A stretch of DNA of 64,000 nt from positions 17,899 through 81,898 of the forward strand of contig JAAVDH010000035.1 of NCBI GenBank assembly GCA_014801865.1, in the 5' to 3' direction. The notes under the pieces were generated by a model. The model had not been told where the DNA came from and made no database searches. It saw nothing but the letters and a program-made list of their open reading frames with translations. Below, in pieces: positions 34,516 to 44,090 of this stretch. Source of the stretch: Bacteroides sp. Its GTDB lineage: Bacteria; Bacteroidota; Bacteroidia; Bacteroidales; Muribaculaceae. Numbering within the stretch: the stretch's first letter is position 1; every line of letters begins with the position of its first letter. Both the position numbers and the translations under genes were made by a program.

Positions 34516-36294
34516 ATGAAGACATTTGAAGAACTTGGCGTAATCCCCGAGCTGCGCCGTGCCATAGAAGAGCTTGGATTTGAATCCCCGATGCCTGTGC
34601 AGGAGAAGGTTATACCCCATCTACTCTCAGAGCCGGGCGATGTGGTAGCCCTTGCTCAGACAGGTACAGGCAAAACTGCAGCTTTCGGTTTGCCTATTCT
34701 GCAACGTGTTGATCCCGCACTCCATAAGCCTCAGGCACTGATTATATCTCCCACGCGTGAACTGTGTCTGCAAATAGGCAGTGACCTGGCCGACTTTTCA
34801 AAATATCTGCCCGAGATAAGGGTGCTTCCCGTATATGGCGGTTCAAGCATAGAAAGCCAGATACGCAGCCTGCGCAAGGGTGTGCAGATTATCGTGGCCA
34901 CCCCTGGACGTCTGATAGACCTCATCAACCGTGGAGTCGTAGATATGAGCAATGTCCACACCGTGGTGCTTGACGAGGCTGATGAAATGCTCAACATGGG
35001 CTTCCTTGATTCGATTGATGCCATCCTCAGCCACGTTCCCGATGAGCGTAAGATGCTCATGTTCTCAGCTACTATGCCTAATGAGATAGCGCGTATAGCC
35101 AAGAAGTATATGAAGAATGCTCAGGAATTCGTGGTAGGCAACCGCAATGAAGGTTCCAAAAACGTGAAGCATGTATACTACATGGTACACGCCAAGGATA
35201 AATACCTTGCACTCAAACGTATTGCCGACGATTCTCCATCGATATACGCTATTATCTTCTGTCGCACACGCCGCGACACTCAGGAGATAGCCGACAAACT
35301 GATTCAGGACGGATATAACGCCGACGCACTGCATGGCGACCTGTCGCAGCAGCAGCGTGACCTCGTGATGAAGAAATTCCGCGACAAAGTGATAACCATG
35401 CTCGTGGCTACCGACGTGGCCGCTCGTGGACTTGACGTGGATGATCTCACCCACGTAATCAATTACGGACTACCCGATGATACCGCAGTATATACCCACC
35501 GCTCAGGTCGTACAGGCCGCGCCGGAAAGACCGGTGTATCTGTAGCCATCATCCACTCGCGCGAGCGTAATAAACTGCGTGAGATCGAACGAGCCATAGG
35601 CAAAACATTCGAGCGTAAGGACGTGCCTACTCCTCAGCATATTATTGAAAAGCAGATTTACAATCTGGCCGACAAACTTGAACGTGTAGAGGTTGACGAG
35701 ACCGAAATTGCAAAATATCTACCCGGCGTAAGCCGTAAGCTCAGCTGGCTGTCAGACGAAGACCTGCTGAAGCGAGTTGTATCACTTGAGTTCAATCGTC
35801 TGCTTGACTACTATAAGGATGCGCCCACTATCGACTATATCGACGAGAAACCACGTAAGGAGCGTAAGGACCGTCCGGAACGCGACGACCGCCCCCGCAC
35901 CGAAGCCGAGAAAGACCGCCGCACGGCTGCCAGAGGTATGGCCCGACTGTATGTCAATGTAGGCAAGAGCGACGGATTCTTCGCAGGCAACCTCATAGAC
36001 CTGCTCAACAACGTAGTCAATGGTCCACGAGTAGATGTGGGCCGCATAGACCTCATGCCCGGATACTCACTCTTCGATGTGTCAAAGAAAGACGCACGCC
36101 GCGTGATAGAAGGCATCACGGGTAGCGAATTTGCCGGTAAGCGCCTCTACAGCGAGGTAGCCGACCCCGACAAGAACTATGCCCGCGCCTCAGCACGCAA
36201 AAATAAGCATAGCGATGACACCCAGACCACTGCCGACTACTTCAAGGCCAAACACTCAAAGAAGAGCGGCAAGAAATCCTACCACAGAAAGTAA
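34516..36294 (+). CDS. DEAD-box ATP-dependent RNA helicase with DbpA-type RNA-binding domain
   Basis: 592 residues, cytoplasmic. RecA-like domain 1 has the Q motif (FESPMPVQEKVIP), AQTGTGKTAA (about 47-56), PTRELCLQI, the DEAD box in VLDEADEML (about 152) and SAT. Domain 2 has IIFCRTRRDTQEIADKL, VATDVAARGLDV and HRSGRTGRAGKTG. After a charged linker (about 440-475) comes a DbpA RNA-binding-like domain (VGKSDGFFAGNLIDLLN through SLFDVSKKDARRVI), which in relatives recognises structured rRNA. The end is Lys-rich. Likely role: ribosome assembly or mRNA unwinding. It converges on the leucine-rich-repeat gene with a shared terminator. Confidence 0.93.
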   Translation: MKTFEELGVIPELRRAIEELGFESPMPVQEKVIPHLLSEPGDVVALAQTGTGKTAAFGLPILQRVDPALHKPQALIISPTRELCLQIGSDLADFSKYLPEIRVLPVYGGSSIESQIRSLRKGVQIIVATPGRLIDLINRGVVDMSNVHTVVLDEADEMLNMGFLDSIDAILSHVPDERKMLMFSATMPNEIARIAKKYMKNAQEFVVGNRNEGSKNVKHVYYMVHAKDKYLALKRIADDSPSIYAIIFCRTRRDTQEIADKLIQDGYNADALHGDLSQQQRDLVMKKFRDKVITMLVATDVAARGLDVDDLTHVINYGLPDDTAVYTHRSGRTGRAGKTGVSVAIIHSRERNKLREIERAIGKTFERKDVPTPQHIIEKQIYNLADKLERVEVDETEIAKYLPGVSRKLSWLSDEDLLKRVVSLEFNRLLDYYKDAPTIDYIDEKPRKERKDRPERDDRPRTEAEKDRRTAARGMARLYVNVGKSDGFFAGNLIDLLNNVVNGPRVDVGRIDLMPGYSLFDVSKKDARRVIEGITGSEFAGKRLYSEVADPDKNYARASARKNKHSDDTQTTADYFKAKHSKKSGKKSYHRK

Positions 36295-36306
36295 TCCCGC
36301 TCTTAT

Positions 36307-36357
36307 ATAATAATCAGGCCGTATTATCCATTTTGGATAATACGGCCTGATTATTAT
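36307..36357. terminator. Bidirectional terminator between the helicase and the leucine-rich-repeat gene
   Basis: A 24-bp perfect inverted repeat (36307-36330 with 36334-36357) with a 3-nt TTT loop. It lies 12 bases after the helicase stop and 18 bases beyond the stop of the minus-strand gene, so it can serve both. Confidence 0.85.
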
Positions 36358-36375
36358 CAGATAGGTTTCTTTAGA

Positions 36376-38265
36376 TCAATTGATGGCAATCTTAACTACA
36401 TTACTACCCTGACGCACAATGTACAGTCCGGTAGGAAGATTATCAATAGAGTTGCTCACCCTCATACCGGAGATACTGTAAACCTCCATTGGAGCAGCCT
36501 GATCAATAATAGGCCGTGAATCGACTATCGGACTATCAATACCTGAAAAATCTTCCTTGACGATATTTGAGAACAGCATCCACGGCATCATAGAATCGTA
36601 GAGCTCGTACGATTCGGCAGGAACATGAAGTATCACATTTCTATATTGCTCTTGCGAAAAAGTAGACTCGGATGTTTCGGGACTGTGTACTGCCTTAGGA
36701 GGTCTTGCTGCCATCACATATAGTTCTTTTAACCCACTTCCAGTAAAGACATTGGACGCTATATTATTAATATTCGGAGGAAGGATAAGTGACTCAAGAC
36801 TCTCACAATTATAGAACATCTTCTTCGGCAAAGTCATGACTCCGGATGTCAGAGTAACATCCTTAAGGGAGCTACATCCCGAGAATGTCTCGGGCTCCAA
36901 ACTATTTATGTTTGGAGGTATAACAATTGATTGGATATACTCATTGCCGGCAAAATAATCCGGCAGAGATGTAAGAACAGGACCAATCTTTACCATTTCA
37001 ATAGGAGAAGTAGTGAAGAGTTCCAATGGTTGAGAAACATATCTTCCAAGGTACAAATATCTAACAGAATGAACTGGCGGATACCCTGACCAGTTACCCA
37101 TTCTTTCAACAGTCAAGACATTGTCGCTATCTTCGAAAACAAGATGTTCTATATTTGAGTCCAGGAGGAAGAAAATGCTAACAGTCATTACATCACCAGG
37201 TATGGAAAGTGACTTAAGACTATCGCAGTTCTTGAACACCTTGCTTTCTATAGTTCTCATTGAATGAGGTAATTGAATGGACGTAAGCGAAGTACAGTCA
37301 CTGAAAGCCTCTGATTCAATTGTAGCGAATCCTTCAGGTATTTCAATAGATTCAATCTCTTTACAACTTATATACGCGTTATTGATTACCCCCATAGCCA
37401 TAGGCCACTTTGGTTCGGAGACTTTGCTATCCTTAAATGCGGCTGCACCTATCTTTTTGAGATTGGGTCCAATCTCAACCTTAGCTACAGCTGTATAACT
37501 AAAAGCATAATCACCTATTTCTACCAAGGAGGCCGGAAAACCTCCCATAGAAAAATTATTACACCCGTAAAATGCCTCTTTTCCGATTGTTTCAAGCCCA
37601 TCCGATGAGAATTTTACAGCCTTGAGTTTCTTACACATTTTGAAAATTCTGTCCGGAAGCTGCTTTACCATAGGGCCGATAGTCACATCATCCAGTTGTG
37701 AATCATAAAACAACACTTGCTGGTCAGTTGACGATTGATTCTCAGCTTTCGTCGTCATGTTTCTTCCAAGATAAATCTTCTTAACATTGGAGTTAAAACG
37801 TGTAGGTACGTGAAGCGCTTCATCCCCGTCCTCAAATACAAATTCCTCTATATCAACATAGTCTTTATTATAAGTTCCGCCATTACTACAAAACGAACCA
37901 CATATAGATGTAACGGAAGGTGGAATTATCAACTTCTTTATTCCGACGCAACCTGAAATGGCATTTGCATTAAATGTCGTTAAAGTAGAAGGTAACTCTA
38001 TGTTCTTAATTAACGTATCGCCTGCAAAGCACCCATTCTCAAGCTCGGTCACATTATAAGTGCGACTATAGTATTGGACTGTCGGGAGAATCTTTATATT
38101 AGCCCTCTCTTCAGCTGGCAATGTAACGCCTGCCACACTCGCATAACTGCTCGTTCCCATGTCATGAATAGTATATACTATCCCATCAATCTTTACTCCG
38201 TTCTGAGCACTTACAATCAAGGAGCCCCATAACGCTCCTAATAATACCAATAAGCTCTTCTTCAT
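36376..38265 (-). CDS. BspA-like leucine-rich-repeat surface protein with type IX sorting signal
   Basis: 629 residues from the ATG at 38265 (a TTG two codons upstream is in frame but not needed). Signal peptide MKKSLLVLLGALWGSLIVSA. Residues about 60-520 are LRR_5/BspA repeats of the type LTSIQLPHSMRTIESKVFKN and IGKEAFYGC, common in surface proteins of oral and gut anaerobes that bind host proteins. The end (MEVYSISGMRVSNSIDNLPT, then GLYIVRQGSNVVKIAIN) is a type IX secretion C-terminal domain, so it probably leaves through the system to which PorU at 44091 belongs. More AT-rich than the helicase. No partner genes. Confidence 0.85.
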   Translation of the reverse strand: MKKSLLVLLGALWGSLIVSAQNGVKIDGIVYTIHDMGTSSYASVAGVTLPAEERANIKILPTVQYYSRTYNVTELENGCFAGDTLIKNIELPSTLTTFNANAISGCVGIKKLIIPPSVTSICGSFCSNGGTYNKDYVDIEEFVFEDGDEALHVPTRFNSNVKKIYLGRNMTTKAENQSSTDQQVLFYDSQLDDVTIGPMVKQLPDRIFKMCKKLKAVKFSSDGLETIGKEAFYGCNNFSMGGFPASLVEIGDYAFSYTAVAKVEIGPNLKKIGAAAFKDSKVSEPKWPMAMGVINNAYISCKEIESIEIPEGFATIESEAFSDCTSLTSIQLPHSMRTIESKVFKNCDSLKSLSIPGDVMTVSIFFLLDSNIEHLVFEDSDNVLTVERMGNWSGYPPVHSVRYLYLGRYVSQPLELFTTSPIEMVKIGPVLTSLPDYFAGNEYIQSIVIPPNINSLEPETFSGCSSLKDVTLTSGVMTLPKKMFYNCESLESLILPPNINNIASNVFTGSGLKELYVMAARPPKAVHSPETSESTFSQEQYRNVILHVPAESYELYDSMMPWMLFSNIVKEDFSGIDSPIVDSRPIIDQAAPMEVYSISGMRVSNSIDNLPTGLYIVRQGSNVVKIAIN

Positions 38266-38416
38266 AATCAATGCATATATTATTTCTCAAAGTTAGGATG
38301 AAATTACAAGCAAATCAAACATAAATACATTATTATATTCTTTTAACAACATTTTAACAACTCAACCATGTGCACATATGTTATACTTGCATATTTTTCT
38401 ACTACATAACTTTTTT

Positions 38417-40840
38417 ATGTCAAAAATTACCATTCCCGCAGGTAGCACACTCGAATTCTCAGAAGAATTAAGCGCTATTACATCAAGTATTGAAGCAAAA
38501 GAAGGCAGTACTATAATCCTTAGGAGTGCTGACCTGTATCTTACCAGCATCAAAGCCGGTCCTAAATGTAGAATTTTAGGAAATGGCTCTATTAGAGTTA
38601 CCGATACTTTTAGTTTCGGGAAGGATTCAGTTATTGATTTAAGTAGTATATCCCTTACATTAGATCTCAATTCACTCGACAAAGAAGAAAAGGTGATGAT
38701 CGGTCACCATTCAACACTTGTATTGCGTGATTACCCTATTACAGGAATAGGAGACTTTGTTTATTTTACTTTTGAGGAAACCACGACAACCACAAACAAC
38801 AACAATACTACAGTTACTACACTAAATCCTGACGGAGTCAGTACAACATTGGTAGCGCCATGTCGCCAGATATTCAAAAATGTAAAGGTTAAAGGTAAAG
38901 TCGCCACAGAAGAGGCCTATCCTGAATGGTTTGTTGATGAAGCAGATTATTCCACTTCTGACACACAGGGCAAGTGTGATGATTGGGCTCCGGCTATTAA
39001 TAAGGTCTTTGACTTGTCTGCTAATGGTATCGTAAGATTGCAAAGCCGCCGCTATATGGTAAAGTCTACTATATGGGTTCCAACTAAGGGGCAACTTCTC
39101 GGTACCGGCAGTGGTATATGGCGAACCGTTGAAACCTCTCAAAGCTCGGGAGAAAAGAACGTAGATGTACAAAAAGCCGGAACTACAATTGATATAGGAA
39201 AAGATCCTTCCTTTACCGCTGGCTGTGTAATACTCGTTAACTACGACAAGTCTAAAGTTAATGCTATATCATCGTCAACGAGTGATGATACAAGTCTATA
39301 CAACATATTACGTAACCCCAGTGATAGTACTGACGTATATCAGTGTCTATTTGTCTACCCAGGCGGTAAGATTGCAAACCTCAACTTTATAAATACAGCG
39401 TATTCTACATCTAAAGATCCAAACACATTTAAAAGCGGAGACTACACGTGTATCTTAGTAACCGGATGTATGGAATTTGATCAACTTTGTTTCCAGCTTT
39501 TCCCAAGAGGAATAGTTTGGTCAAGGGCGTACGCTGACCAGAAAAAGGTTACACGTTGTAAGTTTATGTATGACCGAGCCCAATCCGATAGTGATTATCA
39601 ACTGGATTTTAACAATGTAGGGGATGCGCTGGTATGTACTGGAAATTCATTTGATAGTGATGCGAGCAATGAATCTACTCATATTCGTATCTGCCAATGT
39701 TTCGGAGGGACCATTGCCGATAATATTATTAATGGCCATATATTGATAACTGGATGCAAGGCGATAGATTTCACAGGAAATCACCTGGAGAATGGTGCAT
39801 TGATGACAATTCGTAATTCTGCAGTAAATATCAATAACAACTTCTTTCAGAAAGGTATAACACCGAATATCTTAATACAATCTGATATTAACTATGATGC
39901 ATCTGTTGTAAATCTCACAAATAATTCTTTTGTTTATGTAGGTAACGAGGATTTCAAGTTGCTTAAAGATGGTAAATGGCAGTCAGGCTTACTTCCTGAA
40001 ATCAGTGACTATGATATAGAGTTGAGAGGAGTTGCTGTGCAAGGTACCGACGGGAAATATTATCCTCACGGTCCTATGGCGACATTAAACATTTCTAATT
40101 CGTTTCGATTCTTTGTCACAAGAGAACAGGCAGCACACGTTTATCCTACAGGAATAAAAATTTGCAAGAGTTATACAAACTTGGAACAGGATGCCGAATC
40201 ATTAGAAGAATTTAACCAAAGGAGTCAATTATACTCAACGCAAAGTGCTCTTAATGTTAGTAACGGAGTAGTCATCACTTCTCCTTGCGTAACTCTTAAG
40301 AACTTAAATTCTGCATCAATGTCTGTATTTGGAACGACATCAAATACTCAATGGTTCTTAAACTCAAAGACGGCTACTACCGAAAATGGACGTGCTCGTA
40401 TTTATACTTACTATGCTCAATTTATTTGGGATTTAGAAAAAAAATTAGTGACACCTGCGCCAACCATCTACACTGTTTTAGCTAACATCGGAAAAGGAGA
40501 ACCTAAAAATTCTACTGTAGACAAAGATGGTAATTTTATTCCGTCTAAGGGGGTGTTACTTCAAATTGGTCAGAATCCAGGATTTGCTGCTACGGCAATG
40601 GTTAGAATCATCAGACAACCCTCAGCTATAAGAGCCTCCAGAAATGATAATGCGCCTAATGACGGTGTGGACTATGTTGATATTCCACTAGTAAATTGCC
40701 GCATACTACTTGACAATGGATACACTCTTAACGGATTTAAGTGGGCTGAAGCTAATTTACTGAGCGATATTGTAATAAATAAAGGGACGTCTCCTTCAAA
40801 AATGACGTTTATGGGAGAAACATCTATTCTTGAAGAGTAG
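38417..40840 (+). CDS. Tailspike-like right-handed beta-helix protein without signal peptide
   Basis: 807 residues from the ATG at 38417; an ATG at 38378 would add 13 hydrophobic and aromatic residues but overlaps a promoter-like TATACTTG. Residues about 160-240 (YPEWFVDEADYST, CDDWAPAINKVFDLSANGIV, LQSRRYMVKSTIWVP, GQLLGTGSGIW) have the pectate-lyase-3/phage tailspike opening. Beta-helix-like coils follow with many Asn and Asp ladders (NGHILITGCKAIDFTGNHLE, NINNNFFQKG). No Sec signal or anchor is seen, unusual for a lone polysaccharide-binding protein. AT-rich. No phage structural genes are nearby, so it may be a captured phage or R-type tail fibre gene. Function unknown. Confidence 0.7.
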   Translation: MSKITIPAGSTLEFSEELSAITSSIEAKEGSTIILRSADLYLTSIKAGPKCRILGNGSIRVTDTFSFGKDSVIDLSSISLTLDLNSLDKEEKVMIGHHSTLVLRDYPITGIGDFVYFTFEETTTTTNNNNTTVTTLNPDGVSTTLVAPCRQIFKNVKVKGKVATEEAYPEWFVDEADYSTSDTQGKCDDWAPAINKVFDLSANGIVRLQSRRYMVKSTIWVPTKGQLLGTGSGIWRTVETSQSSGEKNVDVQKAGTTIDIGKDPSFTAGCVILVNYDKSKVNAISSSTSDDTSLYNILRNPSDSTDVYQCLFVYPGGKIANLNFINTAYSTSKDPNTFKSGDYTCILVTGCMEFDQLCFQLFPRGIVWSRAYADQKKVTRCKFMYDRAQSDSDYQLDFNNVGDALVCTGNSFDSDASNESTHIRICQCFGGTIADNIINGHILITGCKAIDFTGNHLENGALMTIRNSAVNINNNFFQKGITPNILIQSDINYDASVVNLTNNSFVYVGNEDFKLLKDGKWQSGLLPEISDYDIELRGVAVQGTDGKYYPHGPMATLNISNSFRFFVTREQAAHVYPTGIKICKSYTNLEQDAESLEEFNQRSQLYSTQSALNVSNGVVITSPCVTLKNLNSASMSVFGTTSNTQWFLNSKTATTENGRARIYTYYAQFIWDLEKKLVTPAPTIYTVLANIGKGEPKNSTVDKDGNFIPSKGVLLQIGQNPGFAATAMVRIIRQPSAIRASRNDNAPNDGVDYVDIPLVNCRILLDNGYTLNGFKWAEANLLSDIVINKGTSPSKMTFMGETSILEE

Positions 40841-40911
40841 TATTCCTATTGGAATATCATTACAATTTTACCACCTCTACCCATATCTATCGTAACAAGG
40901 TAACATTATTG

Positions 40912-40949
40912 GACGGATTGACGTTGCGGAAAACGCGTGTCGATCCGTC
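40912..40949 (+). terminator. Hairpin behind the beta-helix gene
   Basis: GACGGATTGAC (40912-40922) pairs with GTCGATCCGTC (40939-40949) with one G-T pair; an inner GCG/CGC helix is possible. Only a weak T run (ATTTT) follows. GACGGATT recurs at 40965, inside the promoter region of the next gene. Confidence 0.4.
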
Positions 40950-40980
40950 TTCGAGATTTTATCAGACGGATTAAATTTGT

Positions 40981-40988
40981 TACTTTTG
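40981..40988 (+). promoter_or_regulatory. Promoter -7 element of the DUF3256-xseA operon
   Basis: TACTTTTG matches TAnnTTTG. Transcription would start near 40995, leaving an 85-nt leader that contains the GACTTACTT-type hairpin at 41021-41053. Confidence 0.6.
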
Positions 40989-41020
40989 CATTTGACTATT
41001 TAGAATTAAAGATGTCTAAG

Positions 41021-41053
41021 ATAAGTAAGGCTAAAACTATCAGACTTACTTAT
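41021..41053 (+). repeat. Short leader hairpin related to the 186-bp palindromic repeats
   Basis: ATAAGTAAG (41021-41029) faces GACTTACTTAT (41043-41053), giving a 9-bp stem and a 15-nt interior. The ends match those of the repeats at 55076 and 59183 as if the core had been lost. It ends 26 bases before the ATG at 41080. Confidence 0.55.
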
Positions 41054-41079
41054 CTATTCAACAACCTCAAGTAACGATT

Positions 41080-41703
41080 ATGAGACTACTCAACTCCATA
41101 ATAGCACTGATGATAGCGTCGAAGGCCATGGCTTTTGACGCATCGGAGGCATTTGTCAATGCGCCGGCCAATGTGTTTCCCCTGCTGGACTATAACACCA
41201 GGCTCGATATGGTCGACTATTTCAACAGCGGCTCGTCAACAGCCTCTACAAATTCACTGTCGGGCAAGAGCCGCATCACAGCCCTCAGCCCCGATAAAGT
41301 AGACATAGATATGTCTGACGCATCGGATTATTCCGTATTCCTACTTCCGGACGGTAAGGATGGTGCGATAGGAGTTATATCCACCGTGGCCACTCCAGTT
41401 GCTGACAGTAATCTGAGGATGTTCACGTCAGACTGGTCCAATGATATCACGTCCAAGTCATTCACCGCTCCTACGCTTACCGACTGGCTTACTCCGGCGG
41501 GCAAAAAAAACATTGATGAAGTAGAGGCGATAGTGCCATTCATGACCACATCATACGCCTATAATCCGTCGACAAAGACACTCACCGTCACCAACAATAC
41601 AGAATCGTTCCTGACCTCGGATGTCTATGACACCGTGCGCGATTATCTGCTCAACACCCTAACCTATAAGTGGGACGGCAAACGATTCACTCTTAGCAAA
41701 TGA
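41080..41703 (+). CDS. DUF3256 family exported protein
   Basis: 207 residues with a signal peptide (MRLLNSIIALMIASKAMAF). The body (FVNAPANVFPLLDYNTRLDM, VDYFNSG, VSVFLLPDG-like segment, SFLTSDVYDTVRDYLLNTL, YKWDGKRF) is the pattern of DUF3256, a Bacteroidales-only periplasmic or outer-membrane family of unknown function. It overlaps the start of xseA by 4 bases (ATGA), so it is translationally coupled to a DNA-repair gene although it acts outside the cytoplasm. No enzymatic motif is visible. Confidence 0.72.
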   Translation: MRLLNSIIALMIASKAMAFDASEAFVNAPANVFPLLDYNTRLDMVDYFNSGSSTASTNSLSGKSRITALSPDKVDIDMSDASDYSVFLLPDGKDGAIGVISTVATPVADSNLRMFTSDWSNDITSKSFTAPTLTDWLTPAGKKNIDEVEAIVPFMTTSYAYNPSTKTLTVTNNTESFLTSDVYDTVRDYLLNTLTYKWDGKRFTLSK

Positions 41704-43049
41704 ACCTCTCAGCCTACGCCGATGATGATTCCGTGAGCCGCCCGGTCGGTCTCACTGCCCTGACAGCCGCCATAACACGACGTCTCTCCGTGCCTGAGCT
41801 GCAAAACGTGTGGCTCACGGCCGAATTGAGCGACGTGAATGTGCGCGGAGGCCACTGCTACATGGAGCTGCTTGAAAAGAATCCGTCAAGCGGTCAGCCT
41901 GTGGCCAAAGCAAGAGCGGTAATCTGGGCCAATTACTTCACGCGCATCAATGCGGAATTCCGCGCTGCCACCGGTCAACCCTTCACAAGCGGCATGAAAG
42001 TCATGCTACGCGGGTCTGTCAGCTTCCATTCGCTCTATGGGCTATCGATAGTGGTATCAGCTGTCAATCCGGCATACACCATGGGTGACCTCGAACAGCG
42101 TCGCCGCGAGATACTGATGCGCCTGAAACGTGAAGGCGTGCTTGAGCTCAACCGTTCACTAACGTGCCCGACCGTACCGCTACGTATAGCCGTTGTGTCA
42201 GCTCCTACGGCAGCCGGCTTCGGCGACTTTGCCAATCAGCTCTTCACCCACCCCTCGCATCTGCGCTTCACATGTCGCCTGTTTCCGGCCGTAATGCAGG
42301 GCGAGCAAGCCCCCGGAAGCATAATGGCCGCACTTGACGCCATAGCCGGCGAGTATGACCTCTGGGACTGCGCTGTAATCATACGCGGTGGTGGAGCATC
42401 AAGCGACCTCGCGGCATTTGACAACTATGATCTGGCATCGCATATAGCCCAGTTTCCCCTTCCCGTCATAGTGGGTATAGGTCACGAACGCGATGTGACA
42501 GTGCTTGACTACGTGGCCAATATGCGCGTCAAAACCCCGACGGCTGCCGCCGAATGGCTCATAGCACGCGGCACCGAGGCTCTCGGACGCCTGCAGTTCA
42601 TAGCATCGTCCATGCTTCAGAGCCTTACTGACCGTATAGCGGGATGTCGCAGTCAGCTCGCCCACTATAGCGCAATGCTTCCCATGGCTCCGACCAACGC
42701 CATAGCCCGCTGCGACTCACGCCTGCGCCAGGCAACAATGACGCTCGCCGGCATAGGAGGCAGGCGTATAGCCCCCGAACTGACACGACTCACCCATAAG
42801 GCAGAGGCCATAAAAGTGGCCGCCGACAATCTAATAGCGCGTCAGAAAGATCGCCTCAACAATCGCGAGGGGCTCATTGACGCTTACTCTCCGATGGCCA
42901 CCCTGCGCCGAGGCTACTCCATAACCTCGGTTGACGGCCACGCTCTCACCTCTGTCAACGATCTCACCACCGGCAGAACCATAACGACCACTCTTGCCGA
43001 CGGCACCATCACATCATCCATAACAAACATCCATGTCACAGAATCATAA
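41700..43049 (+). CDS. xseA: Exodeoxyribonuclease VII large subunit
   Basis: 449 residues. Cytoplasmic nuclease that, with XseB, degrades single-stranded DNA from both ends. The N-terminal OB-fold (VWLTAELSDVNVRGGHCYME) binds DNA. The catalytic domain contains LRIAVVSAPTAAGFGDF, VIIRGGGASSDLAAFD and IVGIGHERDVTVLDYVAN followed by VKTPTAAAEWLI, all family hallmarks. A coiled-coil-like region is near 300-400 and the C-terminal RGYSIT motif is near 405. It overlaps xseB by 17 bases. Confidence 0.95.
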   Translation: MNLSAYADDDSVSRPVGLTALTAAITRRLSVPELQNVWLTAELSDVNVRGGHCYMELLEKNPSSGQPVAKARAVIWANYFTRINAEFRAATGQPFTSGMKVMLRGSVSFHSLYGLSIVVSAVNPAYTMGDLEQRRREILMRLKREGVLELNRSLTCPTVPLRIAVVSAPTAAGFGDFANQLFTHPSHLRFTCRLFPAVMQGEQAPGSIMAALDAIAGEYDLWDCAVIIRGGGASSDLAAFDNYDLASHIAQFPLPVIVGIGHERDVTVLDYVANMRVKTPTAAAEWLIARGTEALGRLQFIASSMLQSLTDRIAGCRSQLAHYSAMLPMAPTNAIARCDSRLRQATMTLAGIGGRRIAPELTRLTHKAEAIKVAADNLIARQKDRLNNREGLIDAYSPMATLRRGYSITSVDGHALTSVNDLTTGRTITTTLADGTITSSITNIHVTES

Positions 43050-43263
43050 AGACTTCACACCGGTAAGCGAACTTACCTATAATCAGGCCGTAAGCGAACT
43101 TGACTCAATACTGCGCATGATGCAGAGCGACCAGTGCGACATAGACCGCCTCACGGCCTACACACGCCGCGCCTCCGAACTGCTTCGCGAATGCCGCAGT
43201 CGACTCACCGCCACCGACGAAGAACTGCGCGGCATATTGGCAGACCTCACCGAAAACGTCTGA
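43033..43263 (+). CDS. xseB: Exodeoxyribonuclease VII small subunit
   Basis: 76 residues, the usual length. The two-helix protein LTYNQAVSELDSILRMMQ, with TAYTRRASELLRECRSRL, matches XseB, which binds the coiled-coil arm of XseA. It starts inside the end of xseA and its stop overlaps the ATG of the next gene by one base (TGATG), giving tight coupling. Confidence 0.93.
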   Translation: MSQNHKDFTPVSELTYNQAVSELDSILRMMQSDQCDIDRLTAYTRRASELLRECRSRLTATDEELRGILADLTENV

Positions 43264-43982
43264 TGTCGCACAGCCCCACATACCGCCCTCTTCTATATCA
43301 TTTGCTCAATGGAGCCATTCTGGCGTGGCTAATGCTGTCATGCACCCACTCAAAGCCGGCTCCTACAGTAGAATATCCCGTAACGGGCGTCGACATATCG
43401 GCTCATAACGGAGATATCGACTTTGATGCGATGAGCCGGGAGGGAGTGGAATTTGTGCTGATAAAAGCCACCGAAGGGGTGAGTCATAAAGATGCCAACT
43501 TTCACACCAACTATCTTAAGGCCCGACGCGCGGGCATGAAAATTGGAGCATATCACTTCTTCCGCTTCGACTGCACGGGATATATGCAGGCTCTCAACAT
43601 CCTGCACTCCATACGCGGCAAACATCTCGACCTGCCGGTAGTGATCGATGTTGAGGAGTGGACCAACTCCGTGACACAACCTACGGAAGGTGTGGTAGAC
43701 GGACTGAGACGCATGATAACGTGTCTCGAGGAACACGGTTACCGCGTGATGCTCTACAGCAATAAGAACGGATACGAGCGCTTCATCCGCTCACGCTTAG
43801 AGAGTTATCCAGTATGGTTATGTTCATTCTCGCCTCCTGACGATACTCATCGCTGGGTCATCTGGCAATACTCCCATCAGGGTCGGCTTGAGGGCACCCG
43901 CGGCCCCATTGACCTCAACGCATTCCGCGGCACCCGCGAAGAATGGGAAAAATGGGCTTCAGGAGCACGCCACGCACAATAA
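43263..43982 (+). CDS. GH25 lysozyme-family lipoprotein
   Basis: 239 residues from the ATG at 43263 in the TGATG overlap with xseB. The N-terminal hydrophobic segment ends in AWLMLSCTHSK, a probable lipobox. The GH25 (Cellosyl/muramidase) barrel has GVDISAHNGDIDFDAM (first catalytic Asp), FVLIKATEGVSHKD, IGAYHFFRF, LPVVIDVEEW (catalytic acid region), YRVMLYSNKNGYERF and WVIWQYSHQG. It likely cuts the muramic acid linkage of peptidoglycan for cell-wall turnover or attack on neighbours. Its fusion to the xse operon is probably only transcriptional. Confidence 0.88.
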   Translation: MSHSPTYRPLLYHLLNGAILAWLMLSCTHSKPAPTVEYPVTGVDISAHNGDIDFDAMSREGVEFVLIKATEGVSHKDANFHTNYLKARRAGMKIGAYHFFRFDCTGYMQALNILHSIRGKHLDLPVVIDVEEWTNSVTQPTEGVVDGLRRMITCLEEHGYRVMLYSNKNGYERFIRSRLESYPVWLCSFSPPDDTHRWVIWQYSHQGRLEGTRGPIDLNAFRGTREEWEKWASGARHAQ

Positions 43983-44040
43983 CCAATCATTGCAATCCGT
44001 TATATAATAACCATTACTATACATAAGAGTAAGTTTTTTC

Positions 44041-44081
44041 TTGCGACTACTTATCATCATTTGCGATCTACTTATCATTAT
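44041..44081 (+). repeat. Two tandem 20-21-bp units upstream of porU
   Basis: TTGCGACTACTTATCATCAT (44041-44060) is followed by a near copy (44061-44081) with one inserted T and one C-to-T change. They end 9 bases before the porU ATG and could bind a regulator; equally they may be neutral slippage. Confidence 0.5.
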
Positions 44082-44090
44082 TTCAGCAAT

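Noticed and set aside
38417..40840. A prophage around the beta-helix gene
   Set aside because: No integrase, capsid, portal, terminase or lysis genes on either side; neighbours are housekeeping genes.
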